Assembly: GCA_001800135.1 (NCBI GenBank)
Contig: MGUU01000013.1
Span: 1 to 64,000 of the forward strand
Source of the DNA: Elusimicrobia bacterium RIFCSPLOWO2_02_FULL_39_32
GTDB lineage: Bacteria > Elusimicrobiota > Elusimicrobia > 2-02-FULL-39-32
Reading direction: 5' to 3'
Length of the DNA stretch: 64,000 bases
In this document: in pieces, positions 1 through 9,405 of the stretch
How the letters are laid out: each line of letters begins with the position of its first letter
Position numbering within the stretch: the stretch's first letter is position 1
Notes under the pieces: model-generated
What the model saw: the letters and a program-made list of their open reading frames with translations, nothing else
What the model was told of the DNA's origin: nothing
Database searches by the model: none
Translations under genes and position numbers: made by a program

Positions 1-193
1 ATACTGGACTATGATAAAAAATGTAGTGCCACAACTCCGTCCAAACTATGCCTCCCCGTCGGAGACCGCTAACTCAAGTGTCAAAGTCGGGAATTTAAGC
101 AAAAAATCATGGTTGCAAAAGTATTGAGAGAGTGTTAAAATTCTACCACACAACAATCCTTATTTTAGAAAAAAATTTATATATCGTACAATA

Positions 194-285
194 GGAGGGG
201 TGCTGGAGCGGATGATCAGGCCAGTCTCGAAAACTGGTAGGCCTTTTATCGGGCCTCGTGAGTTCGAATCTCACCCCCTCCGCCA
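194..285 (+). tRNA. tRNA-Ser (anticodon CGA)
   Basis: Acceptor GGAGGGG...CCCCTCC-G-CCA; anticodon arm CCAGT-CTCGAAA-ACTGG; long variable arm; T-loop GTTCGAATC. Confidence 0.95.
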
Positions 286-403
286 ATTTTCAAATAATGA
301 AGCTCCGCACAGCAAGCTGTGCGATATCAAAGGAATGTCCAATGAGCTTGCTGCTCGGACTTATCAAGTTAAAATTTTTCCAAAAGATGTCAAATAAAAA
401 ACT

Positions 404-2563
404 ATGAAAAAATTCTTTAAAATATTAATCAGCGCTCTGGTCATTTTAGCTCTTCTTTTGACGCTAGGACTAATCCTCATCAAACAGATGCTCCCCCCTG
501 AAAAAGTGAAGGAATTTCTTGCGCTGCAAGTGAATCAAAAACTTAAAAGGGAACTGACCTTGGGTGAAATAAAAATCGGAATTTTTAGCGGGATTTCCAT
601 AAAAGATTTTGCGCTTTCTGAATCCCCAAATTTTAAGAACGGCACTTTTGTGGAAAGCAAAAAATTTACTTTAAAATTCCAACTGCTTCCTTTGCTGCAA
701 AAAAAAGTGCTGATTGATGAAATCACTTTAGAATCCCCGAAAGTTAGAATCGTGCAAAATAAAGACGGCAAAACATTTAATTTTTCAGATTTAGTTAGTT
801 CATCCGCTGCGCCTCAAAAAACAGAAAAAACAGTTAAAGAAAGCTCTCCAGACCAACCCATTGCCTTAATGCTTTCCAAAGCGAAAATTTCTAAAGGAAA
901 GATAGAATTCGTTGATAAAAGCCCTAAAAAAATTAAAATTGTAATCAGCCCTTTAGATATAAATATCACTGGAACCGCGCTGGACAAACCCATGCTTGTA
1001 GAATGTTCTTTTACATTGGATAGTTTACTTCTTGGCAAAAATCTTGCGGGAACTTTAACCACTAAAGCAAACCTTGACATCCCTAAACAATCCGTAGAAA
1101 TTGAGAATTTTAAATGGAAAATGAATGCTCTTACTTTGGAATTAAAAGGAAAAATAGAAAATTTCCAAAAACCATTGTTTGAGATTAATAGCCAAATCAA
1201 AGATCTTAATTTAAAAGAACTGTCTCCCTGGGTAATTCTGCCAAAAACAGTTGAACTTAGCGGGTCTCCTCAAATAGGAATTAATTTAAAAGGCAGCCAA
1301 GAGGATTTAGAATCTTCTATCAATTTAGATTTTTCTAATAACAGTTTAAAATTTTCCAATTTATTTACAAAAAAAGAGGGAACCCGGTTTATAGCATCCC
1401 TGCAAGCAAGGCTTAAACAAAACAAAAATCTTGACTTACAATCCTTGAATCTAGAATTAGCAAATTGCCAAACCCAGGTTCAAGGCCAAATTCTGGATTT
1501 CAGTTCTCCTGACCCTCTGCTGCATTTAAAAATTGAAATTAAACCTTTTGAACTTAGCGAATGCGCGGCTTTAATCCCTTTATCCGCTAAAGTTTCCCCT
1601 CAAGGAACCATTGCTTTAAAAGCCCAGGCAGAAGGCCATTTAAAAACTTTGCGAGCAAAAGGGACTTTAAAGTTAGAAAATTTAAAAGCTCAATATGAAA
1701 AAATTTTAGCTGCAAGTTTGAATGGTTCCATTGAATTTACTGAAAACTCTGTTCATATACAGGAACTTAAAGGAAAGTTAGGGTCATCTGAAAACAGTCT
1801 TTCAGAATTCCAAATAAAAAGTAGCGTAGAAAATTTTCTAAAACCAGAACTAACCCTAACCGCGCATCTGGGAGCTTTAGATCTTGCCATGTTTATGACA
1901 GAAAAAAAGAAAGGGACTGAAGATAAAGAAGCCGCGCAAAAAGAAACAACCCCAGCTCCCCCGTATCAAGGACCAGAAATTAAAGCCCAGGGAAAAGTGA
2001 CTATTGGCAAAATTGTTTATACAAAATTTGAGGGACAAAATAATTCCTTTGAATGGAACTTAACTAAAATAACTCCTCTTATGGATAAACTAAGCGGCGC
2101 TTTTAGATTTGAAATGAATCAAGGCAAAATAAAAAATGTTCCTTTATTAAACGCTTTAGCTCCATTTTTAAAAATTGACCCAAATTCACTCTCCTATTCT
2201 CGGATGGGAGGCCATTGGAACGTTCAACAAGGGATCGCTAAAACTGAGGATATGGAAGTGCTCTCCCCATCCATAGACCTCTTTGCCAAAGGCGCTCTCC
2301 ATCTTCCCACGAAAAAACCAGACATGACCCTGACTGCTAAACTACCTAAAGGATCCCTGGGAGGAACTGTGGGGGAATTTTCAAGCGATAAAGAAGGAAG
2401 ACCTACTTTTGTCTTTAAATTAAAAAATGATTGGAAACCTTCCCTAGATGCCTCTCATGTTCAAAAACAAGTTGTGGAGAAAGCCAAAGAGGAGATAAAG
2501 AAAAAGGCTTCGGACCTCTTGGAAAAAGAAGGCAAAAAATTGCTGGAAGGCTTATTTAAATAA
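404..2563 (+). CDS. AsmA-family / DUF748-like envelope protein
   Basis: 719 aa ORF with one N-terminal TM helix and a long repetitive beta-rich region; C-terminal 'KLSGAFRFEMNQGKIKNVPLLNALAPFL...' is typical of AsmA_2. Confidence 0.75.
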   Translation: MKKFFKILISALVILALLLTLGLILIKQMLPPEKVKEFLALQVNQKLKRELTLGEIKIGIFSGISIKDFALSESPNFKNGTFVESKKFTLKFQLLPLLQKKVLIDEITLESPKVRIVQNKDGKTFNFSDLVSSSAAPQKTEKTVKESSPDQPIALMLSKAKISKGKIEFVDKSPKKIKIVISPLDINITGTALDKPMLVECSFTLDSLLLGKNLAGTLTTKANLDIPKQSVEIENFKWKMNALTLELKGKIENFQKPLFEINSQIKDLNLKELSPWVILPKTVELSGSPQIGINLKGSQEDLESSINLDFSNNSLKFSNLFTKKEGTRFIASLQARLKQNKNLDLQSLNLELANCQTQVQGQILDFSSPDPLLHLKIEIKPFELSECAALIPLSAKVSPQGTIALKAQAEGHLKTLRAKGTLKLENLKAQYEKILAASLNGSIEFTENSVHIQELKGKLGSSENSLSEFQIKSSVENFLKPELTLTAHLGALDLAMFMTEKKKGTEDKEAAQKETTPAPPYQGPEIKAQGKVTIGKIVYTKFEGQNNSFEWNLTKITPLMDKLSGAFRFEMNQGKIKNVPLLNALAPFLKIDPNSLSYSRMGGHWNVQQGIAKTEDMEVLSPSIDLFAKGALHLPTKKPDMTLTAKLPKGSLGGTVGEFSSDKEGRPTFVFKLKNDWKPSLDASHVQKQVVEKAKEEIKKKASDLLEKEGKKLLEGLFK

Positions 2564-2567
2564 AAGC

Positions 2568-4403
2568 ATGGACATTCCCAATCAAGATATTAAAGCGTAC
2601 GAAGAATTCTTTATCAGTTTTGGAAAAACACTGAATCGCACTAAACTTTACTCTTTTAACCATCCCATGACAGTAGAATCTATCGCCCATACTTATCAGT
2701 CCCTGATCGGCTGTTTCTCTAAAGAAAAAGAAATGACGATCTCAATCTCTGAAGACAAACTATTAGTCAATGGAACTGGTATTGTGGGATCAGGCTCCAC
2801 AAATTTGACTTTAACTAATCTTTTTGGCAAATACAGCCTGCAAAGCTTAAACTTTCAAAAAGAGATTTCCATCAGTGAGCTTACCGCTTTCTTTAAATTT
2901 CTTATATCCAAAGATGGGGAGTCAAAAGATCCCCTTAACCTTAAAAAATTTCTTGAAAAAGAGAATATAAAAAATGTGCGGATAAATAGCACATTCTATA
3001 CAAAAATTTCTGAAGGAGAGGGAGTTGGGGCTGGAGTAAATCTAGATACTAAAACATCTAAAGAAACAATAAAACAGGCAGATAAAATAGAAGAATGGCA
3101 TGAAAAAATTGAAGAGATGCCTTTAGAATCTAGTCTCTGGGAAATTACCAGCCGTTCCATACAAGACCCTAAAGAACAAAAGAAAATTTATGAAATTATA
3201 TTAAAACAATTAAAAAATGAATTAGAAATATATGTGCAAAAAGCAACTGAAACCATAGAAAAGGATAAGCAGATTTTAACGCATGAGCAGGTAAGAACAA
3301 AATCAGTCATTAATAATGTGGCGGACGGAAGCGTGGTGGTCAATGAAAAAGGTGAAATTGTCATGCTCAACCAGCAAGCCGAACAGATGTTAGGCACGAC
3401 CTTAAGCCTGACAAAGGGAAAACATGTTCAAACTCTTTCTAAACAAGAAGTTGTCATTGCTTTAGCTAAAGAAATAGGACAAAATCTAGCAATAGAAACA
3501 ACTGGCGCAACTGTCATACAAAGCTCAGAAAATACTAAAGAAACCATAAAAAACAGCACCGCAGTGGTGCAGAATCCTGAAGGAAAAATTGTAGGGATTA
3601 TCGCGATGCTCAATGATATTGCAAAGCAAAAAGAGCTGCAAAGAATGCAGGATGACTTTGTGGGACATGTAACCCATGAATTGCGTTCCCCTCTTACCGC
3701 TGTAAAAATAGCCATAGGAACATTGATAGAAGAGCTAAACCCAACGCAACAACAAATCGTAACCATTGCGGACAAAAACATAGACCGCTTGGCAAGGTTA
3801 ATTAATGATTTGTTAGATGTGACTAAAATCGGAAGCGGTAAAATGAAAGTGAACCCAAAGCCAACAGACCCAACTCCACTAATACAGGAAACAGTTAAAA
3901 GTTTAGAATCCTGGGCAAAAAATAAACAAATTACTCTTAGTTTTGATTCTAAAGGCAGCCTTCCTTATGTTTACGCGGATTATGACCGCGTTATCCAAGT
4001 ACTGGTAAATTTTATTTCCAACGCAATCAAATTTACCCCTGCAAATGGGAAAATCACAATTAAAACCGTAGCCATGGGCAGCTCCTATTTAAAAATTTTA
4101 GTTGAAGACTCAGGACCAGGCCTTTCAAAAAAAGATTGCCAGCATTTATTTGAAAAATTTTTCCAAGCAGAGCAACTGACAAAATCTGACTCGCCCGGGA
4201 CAGGACTTGGGCTCTACATTGCTAAAACCATCGTAGAACTCCATAAAGGCCAAATTGGTTTAGAAAGCGAGGAAGACAAAGGATCCACCTTTTATTTTAC
4301 CCTGCCAATAGCTCCAGAACCAGAAAAAAAAGTAATCTCTGCAATTCAAACCTCAAGCTCTGTAAAAAGGAGTTGGCTTTCAAAATTATTCGGAAAAAAG
4401 TAA
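2568..4403 (+). CDS. PAS-containing sensor histidine kinase
   Basis: H-box 'FVGHVTHELRSPLTAVK', N-box 'VLVNFISNAIKFTP', G-boxes 'VEDSGPGL' and 'GTGLGLYIAK'; PAS-like segment 'VINNVADGSVVVNEKGEIVMLNQQAEQMLG'. Confidence 0.93.
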   Translation: MDIPNQDIKAYEEFFISFGKTLNRTKLYSFNHPMTVESIAHTYQSLIGCFSKEKEMTISISEDKLLVNGTGIVGSGSTNLTLTNLFGKYSLQSLNFQKEISISELTAFFKFLISKDGESKDPLNLKKFLEKENIKNVRINSTFYTKISEGEGVGAGVNLDTKTSKETIKQADKIEEWHEKIEEMPLESSLWEITSRSIQDPKEQKKIYEIILKQLKNELEIYVQKATETIEKDKQILTHEQVRTKSVINNVADGSVVVNEKGEIVMLNQQAEQMLGTTLSLTKGKHVQTLSKQEVVIALAKEIGQNLAIETTGATVIQSSENTKETIKNSTAVVQNPEGKIVGIIAMLNDIAKQKELQRMQDDFVGHVTHELRSPLTAVKIAIGTLIEELNPTQQQIVTIADKNIDRLARLINDLLDVTKIGSGKMKVNPKPTDPTPLIQETVKSLESWAKNKQITLSFDSKGSLPYVYADYDRVIQVLVNFISNAIKFTPANGKITIKTVAMGSSYLKILVEDSGPGLSKKDCQHLFEKFFQAEQLTKSDSPGTGLGLYIAKTIVELHKGQIGLESEEDKGSTFYFTLPIAPEPEKKVISAIQTSSSVKRSWLSKLFGKK

Positions 4404-4409
4404 GACTAG

Positions 4410-4499
4410 GGAGGGGTGCGTGAGTGGCTTAAACGGCTCGCCTGGAAAGCGTGTGTACTTGCAAAAGTACCGAGAGTTCGAATCTCTCCCCCTCCGCCA
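4410..4499 (+). tRNA. tRNA-Ser (anticodon GGA)
   Basis: Acceptor GGAGGGG...CCCCTCC-G-CCA; anticodon loop CTGGAAA; long variable arm; GTTCGAATC T-loop. Confidence 0.92.
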
Positions 4500-4638
4500 T
4501 GATTTATGATCAAAATTTTCTGAAAAGAAAAAGAAAGGTTCAAGTTTATCGAAAAGACACCGCAAAGTTTTTGGGTAGATTCCAAATATAAGAAACAGCT
4601 AATTTACAATAAAAAATAAGACAAAAGAAGGATTATTA

Positions 4639-5679
4639 ATGCGCTCATTCAAAGAAGATAATCCAAAACTCCCTTTAGGCTCTGTATGGCTAATGAATTC
4701 TATTTCTGAATTCAAAGGTAAGCAGGACCTTTACACGAAACAATCTCCACAGATTTTGAAATCCTTAGTTGAGATGGCGCTCATTGAAAGCGCGGAATCG
4801 TCCAATCGTATTGAGGGCATAACGGTTGAAAAAAACCGCCTAAAACCGCTCATTCTCGGCAACAGCAAGCCGCGAGATCGTTCGGAAGAGGAAGTAGCCG
4901 GTTATCGCAAGGCGCTGGATTGGGTTCACAAAAAATATGAAAGCTTGCGCATAACACCAGAGGTCATTCAAAAATTGCACCGCCTATGTCATGGTGAATC
5001 TTGGGACGCAGGCAAGTGGAAAGATAAAGACAATGACATTATTAAAAAGCACGCGGATGGACGCATTGAGGTTATCTTTAAGCCGGTTAGCGCAAAAGAA
5101 ACTCCAGAGACAATGAAGCAGTTATGTCTTGCGTATGAAAATAGCGTGACTCAGTTAAAGTACCCAAATCTCTATGCCATTGCTTGTTTTGTTCTTGATT
5201 TTCTTTCCATTCATCCATTCCGTGATGGTAACGGCAGAGTCTCCCGCCTATTGACGCTTTTGGCCCTGTATCAACATAACTATCAGGTAGGTAAATACAT
5301 TAGCCTTGAACGCATTACCGAACAGTCCAAAGAAACATACTATGAGGCGCTCAACAAGAGTTCGCAAAAATGGCATCAAGCCAAACACGATATTTATCCG
5401 TGGTTTAATTATTTTTTAGGGACAGTCCTAGGAGCTTATAAAGAATTTGAACAGAGAGCTGGATCTCTGAGACCGGCGCGAGGGACAAAAACATTAATTG
5501 TGGAACAGGCAATAAAGAACCAAGTGGGTAAATTTACACTTTCAGATATTCTAGGAGATTGCCCGAGCGTTAGCCGGGATATGGTACGCAACGTCTTTAA
5601 AAGATTGGCGAAGCAAAAACGCATTAAATGTCTTGGCAAAGGCCAGTCCGCAAAATGGAAATTAGTTACCAAGGAATAG
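4639..5679 (+). CDS. Fic-domain protein (putative AMPylase) with C-terminal winged-helix-like region
   Basis: Fic core motif 'HPFRDGNGRVSR' and N-terminal inhibitory-helix motif 'SNRIEG' ([S/T]xxxE[G/N]). Confidence 0.93.
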   Translation: MRSFKEDNPKLPLGSVWLMNSISEFKGKQDLYTKQSPQILKSLVEMALIESAESSNRIEGITVEKNRLKPLILGNSKPRDRSEEEVAGYRKALDWVHKKYESLRITPEVIQKLHRLCHGESWDAGKWKDKDNDIIKKHADGRIEVIFKPVSAKETPETMKQLCLAYENSVTQLKYPNLYAIACFVLDFLSIHPFRDGNGRVSRLLTLLALYQHNYQVGKYISLERITEQSKETYYEALNKSSQKWHQAKHDIYPWFNYFLGTVLGAYKEFEQRAGSLRPARGTKTLIVEQAIKNQVGKFTLSDILGDCPSVSRDMVRNVFKRLAKQKRIKCLGKGQSAKWKLVTKE

Positions 5680-5927
5680 GGTAAGAATAAACTAAATAGG
5701 GTAATGAATAGGGTAATAATAATTGTCAAGAATTGACCTTGATAGGTGTTGGTGTAAATTCTAAAACGCATCAAATGCGTTGGCAATCTTTGATTTAGCT
5801 TTAGCCGCAATTGCTTAAGACTTACAAGCTCTTAAAAATATTTTTAAAAAAGGCCAAACTGAAAAAATGAAAAAATGGATTTTAAAAAGTCTTGCGGATA
5901 TGGAGGATTGGGGAGAGTATGTAACTG

Positions 5928-6632
5928 ATGGGGGAAGATCAGATTTATATATTTCTGGATGAGCGTATAGAGAAAACCACTCGAGGTGAACGGTTACTTA
6001 TTCTCTCGTTTTCTGTACTGAAGAATAACTGGTCGTCTTTATGTAATCAAACTTCACATATAGTGTCAGTTGGTTTAGATAAGCGTCTTGAAGAAATCCA
6101 AGTATTACTTGAAAAAGTAAAAGGATTGGCCATAATAACGTATGGTGACATACCCCGGGAGATTTTACCTAAAAGAGAAATTGATGGAACAAATGATATA
6201 CCACGTATGAGTCGTAGAGATCATATTTGGGCAAATGCAATTATCTTTAATCTTGCCTATACTTTTGGTCTACTGAGTAACAAGGCTTCTTCATTCCTTG
6301 AACAAATTGAAATTTATCATGACCCGAAAAACTTAACGATTCCTCTTCGTACCGCACTTCAAAACTTTATTCATGATAAGTTGGCGAATTTTCCTAAACA
6401 AAAAGGATTTCAAAACAAATTTTATGTTTCAAAAATATCAGAAGTATCCAAGGCATCCAATTTCCAATCTGCAGACCTACTGCAACTTGGGACTAGCATC
6501 GCTGATCATCTTGGTCATCAAGCACAAAATTTAATTTTGACCTCAACTTTGCCAAGTCGCATTAAAGTTCTCAATCAATCCAATGATATTTTGAAGAGCT
6601 TAAAGAATTTTCTACATGAATGTATTCTCTAA
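5928..6632 (+). CDS. Uncharacterised protein, weakly DUF3800-like
   Basis: 234 aa ORF; 'IYIFLDE...' start, 'EIYHDPKNL...' and '...NFQSADLLQLGTSIADHL' resemble the DUF3800 layout. Weak, by-eye similarity only. Confidence 0.4.
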   Translation: MGEDQIYIFLDERIEKTTRGERLLILSFSVLKNNWSSLCNQTSHIVSVGLDKRLEEIQVLLEKVKGLAIITYGDIPREILPKREIDGTNDIPRMSRRDHIWANAIIFNLAYTFGLLSNKASSFLEQIEIYHDPKNLTIPLRTALQNFIHDKLANFPKQKGFQNKFYVSKISEVSKASNFQSADLLQLGTSIADHLGHQAQNLILTSTLPSRIKVLNQSNDILKSLKNFLHECIL

Positions 6633-6779
6633 GGTATATTTTCTGCACTCGCCAATAAAAGTTTTTTTAACTTCCTTTTTGCCTTAAGGTGAGCTGAAGG
6701 GAAGTGAACTGGTAGAAAAAAGGGAATGCCGTTTTATTCGCATATTCTTAAAAAAGGTATAACAAATTTGGAAGGCAAA

Positions 6780-7328
6780 ATGACCCATCCTCTTATCTCA
6801 ACTGAAAGCATAGAAAAGAAAATACTTATTGTCAGAGGGCATAAAGTCATGCTCGATACTGATTTAGCAGAACTATATGGCGTTGAGACAAAAATGCTCA
6901 ATCGTGCAGTGAAGCGCAATATAGATCGATTTCCCAGGGATTTCATGTTTCAATTGACTCAGCAAGAATCCGATAATTTGAGGTGCCATTTTGGCACCTC
7001 AAATTCAAGGTCACAAATTGGAACCTCAAAAAACATGCGGGGCGGTCGTCGTTATCTTCCTTATGTTTTCACAGAGCAGGGTGTCGCTATGCTATCCAGT
7101 GTCCTGAATAGCAAAAGAGCAATTCAGGTCAATATTGCCATTATGAGAGCTTTTGTAAAACTTAGAGAAACCTTGCTACTTCATAAAGAACTAGCCAAAA
7201 AACTTGCTGAGTTAGAACGCAAAGTCGAAGGTCATGATCATCACATTCATTCTCTATTTGAAGCAATTCGTCAATTAATGTCTCAACCTGAACCAAGAAG
7301 AAGGCACATCGGTTTTGGTAAAAACTAA
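6780..7328 (+). CDS. ORF6N domain-containing DNA-binding protein
   Basis: 'ILIVRGHKVMLDTDLAELYGVETKMLNRAVKRNIDRFPRDFMFQLT' and 'GGRRYLPYVFTEQGVAMLSSVLNSKRAI' are characteristic. Start moved to the ATG at 6780 (track has 6726) because of the preceding GGAAGG. Confidence 0.92.
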   Translation: MTHPLISTESIEKKILIVRGHKVMLDTDLAELYGVETKMLNRAVKRNIDRFPRDFMFQLTQQESDNLRCHFGTSNSRSQIGTSKNMRGGRRYLPYVFTEQGVAMLSSVLNSKRAIQVNIAIMRAFVKLRETLLLHKELAKKLAELERKVEGHDHHIHSLFEAIRQLMSQPEPRRRHIGFGKN

Positions 7329-7365
7329 AAATATCTCTAAATTTTTAAAATCAGGAGGTGATGAA

Positions 7366-7683
7366 ATGAAAATGGAAGCGTTAAAAGAAGAAGAGATTCA
7401 AGAAAAATTAAGATACTTACCCAACTGGAAGGTGGAGAATAACACTTTAGTAAGGATGCAAACTTTCCCTAACTATTTAGATGCTTTGGAATTTGTGTAT
7501 AAGGTGGGACATGCGGCTGAAACAGCGGACCATCATCCGGATATTTTTATGAATTATAAAAGAGTAACTGTAAAATATTGGACGCACAGGGCAAACGGCA
7601 TTACTGAACTAGATTTTAAAATGGCAGGAATTGTAGAAAAACTGGTCACAGAAAATTACCACGAAAGAGATGCAAAGAACTAA
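7366..7683 (+). CDS. 4a-hydroxytetrahydrobiopterin dehydratase (PCD/DCoH)
   Basis: 'NYLDALEFVYKVGHAAETADHHPDIFMNYKRVTVKYWTHRANGIT' is the PCD signature; start chosen after AGGAGGTGATGAA. Confidence 0.93.
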   Translation: MKMEALKEEEIQEKLRYLPNWKVENNTLVRMQTFPNYLDALEFVYKVGHAAETADHHPDIFMNYKRVTVKYWTHRANGITELDFKMAGIVEKLVTENYHERDAKN

Positions 7684-7716
7684 ACACTCTGAAAAAATAC
7701 CTGATTTAAATTGCTT

Positions 7717-8022
7717 TTATATTGAAACTAACACATCTTCCCCTTCTGTTTTCACTTCATAAATTTTTAACTTTTCGTTAGGATCATGCATATAAGCTCC
7801 GCTACATACGTCAAATTCCCAACCATGCAAAGGACAAGTAACTGTTTTACCAGAAAGCTCTCCTTCTCCTAAAGGACCGCCGCGGTGCGGGCAAGTATTG
7901 TCAACAGCGCAAAATTGACCATCCACATTAAAAACAGCAATCTGGTTGCCATCCATTTCAACCACTTTTCCTTTACCCAATTCTAGTTCTGATTTAGCTA
8001 ATGCTTTTTTAAATTCTGACAT
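7717..8022 (-). CDS. Rieske [2Fe-2S] ferredoxin / NirD-like small subunit
   Basis: 'CPHRGGPLGEGELSGKTVTCPLHGWEFD' Rieske motif; start trimmed to MSEFKKALAK. Confidence 0.93.
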   Translation of the reverse strand: MSEFKKALAKSELELGKGKVVEMDGNQIAVFNVDGQFCAVDNTCPHRGGPLGEGELSGKTVTCPLHGWEFDVCSGAYMHDPNEKLKIYEVKTEGEDVLVSI

Positions 8023-8218
8023 AACAACCTCCAATCTGTATCCATACCACACTAGAACAATGGGAGCAAACCGAATCCCATTTCATAAATGTAATATCGA
8101 GATCCAATAAATTTGGTTAAAATCATACAAAGACCATCCATCCCCAGTCAACACTCAACCTATACTTTCTTATTTGAATTTAAAAGAAAGAAATTAGTAC
8201 ACTAGCTTTTAGAAATTT

Positions 8219-8292
8219 GGGCCCGTAGCTCAGCTGGATAGAGCATCTGCCTTCTAAGCAGAGGGTCAGGCGTTCGAATCGCCTCGGGCCCA
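8219..8292 (+). tRNA. tRNA-Arg (anticodon TCT)
   Basis: GGGCCCG...CGGGCCC acceptor; anticodon arm CTGC-CTTCTAA-GCAG; GTTCGAATC T-loop; CCA not encoded. Confidence 0.95.
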
Positions 8293-8362
8293 AAAATTTA
8301 TTATTTTTAAAAAATATTCGAACGTTATTTGAAATCGAACGCCAATTTATTATAGAAGACCA

Positions 8363-9307
8363 TTGTTTTTTATTAATTTTAAAAGAAAAATCCTCTTTAG
8401 TCTTTTCAGTTTAACCCTTCTTTCCCATCCTCAATTCTCTTTTTCTGAAAAAAAAGAGACAAAGGAAGAAAAAAGAGTAAAATTTGAGCTGGAATTAGAC
8501 GCGTATTATACGAGTATAGGGCTTTATTCCAGTCTTAGCAAAAAACCCATCCCCTACTTTGAAACAAAAAAAGAATGGGAAATTTATAAAGAGCTGCTTA
8601 AAAAATTCTACTTGCCGCGCACGCTCATCCTAGAGGTCAGTATCAATCCCTTGCCTTATGCAAGCACACTTCTTAAAAAAGAAGCGCATGGTTTTTATCA
8701 AAGCGCTAAACTGAACCAAAACCTTAATTTAATTCAAGCTGTGGCTGAAGGTTTTGAAGAGCCTTGGGCCGCATCCCTATTTCTTGGAGATGTGGTTGGG
8801 TATAAATCCGCGAAAAAAGCGTATGTTGGCAAAAGGCACGGTTACATTGGCTATTTAATTAATATCGGAAATTTTCACATCAAAGACAGCGAGCTGATTA
8901 TTGATAAGTGGCTGGAAGCAGAGTGGAAAATTAAAGGAGACCAAATTTTAGAAGATAGAACTCTGCGCTGGAGTTTTAGGGGCGGTGGCAAGTTCCATGA
9001 AAATAAAGAGATTAAAGATATTTTTTATCTTTCTTTTAGACGGTCTAGGACCGACTATAAAACCACAAAAAACTTTTTAAAGAACAATAGCGGTTTTGAA
9101 TATACAGTGGATTTTTCTCAAAAAGATTTAAAACCCACAAGACACTATTTTGCCGTTGACAAAAAGTTCCCTTTAGAAAAACAAAAAATTGCTGCTTCCT
9201 TAATTTTAGGCTTTATCTGGACATCCAACACTAAATATTCTGGAACTTTGAGTAACCCAGATCGAGACCCATTTCAAATTGTTATTCGTCCAAACATTGA
9301 ATTTTAG
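8363..9307 (+). CDS. Hypothetical secreted/outer-membrane protein
   Basis: 314 aa ORF with signal-peptide-like N-terminus and alternating aromatic beta-strand-like C-terminal half. Confidence 0.5.
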   Translation: MFFINFKRKILFSLFSLTLLSHPQFSFSEKKETKEEKRVKFELELDAYYTSIGLYSSLSKKPIPYFETKKEWEIYKELLKKFYLPRTLILEVSINPLPYASTLLKKEAHGFYQSAKLNQNLNLIQAVAEGFEEPWAASLFLGDVVGYKSAKKAYVGKRHGYIGYLINIGNFHIKDSELIIDKWLEAEWKIKGDQILEDRTLRWSFRGGGKFHENKEIKDIFYLSFRRSRTDYKTTKNFLKNNSGFEYTVDFSQKDLKPTRHYFAVDKKFPLEKQKIAASLILGFIWTSNTKYSGTLSNPDRDPFQIVIRPNIEF

Positions 9308-9322
9308 ATTTAACCCAGATAT

Positions 9323-9404
9323 CTAGTGTAGTGTAACAGTAACGGCTTTACAATGATTGCCACCGAGTAAAGATTGTAAAGCCATTGCTTGGACACTACA
9401 CTAG
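9323..9404. repeat. 82-bp imperfect inverted repeat (possible bidirectional terminator or MITE-like element)
   Basis: Outer arms CTAGTGTAGTGT / ACACTACACTAG (12 bp perfect), inner arms GGCTTTACAAT / ATTGTAAAGCC (11 bp perfect), 18-nt loop; between convergent genes. Confidence 0.75.
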
Positions 9405-9405
9405 G

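Noticed and set aside
1-190. Possible structured RNA or degenerate tRNA-Ser (GCAAAAGTATTGAGAGAG resembles part of the tRNA-Ser variable/T arm at 4460)
   Set aside because: No consistent cloverleaf or recognised ncRNA core could be drawn; the resemblance is short and could be chance.
301-360. Two small hairpins after tRNA-Ser(CGA) (GCACAG-CAAG-CTGTGC and GAGC-TTGCT-GCTC)
   Set aside because: Short stems without a T-tract; could be terminator or chance, not enough support for a feature call.
814-1200. 128-aa minus-strand ORF within the AsmA-like gene
   Set aside because: Antisense shadow ORF in AT-rich DNA; the same applies to most other antisense ORFs in the track (for example 3428-3781, 16331-16744, 35105-35605, 56611-57027).
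5436-5810. 124-aa minus-strand ORF overlapping the Fic gene 3' end
   Set aside because: Antisense to a well-supported gene, no recognisable domain; probably a spurious ORF.
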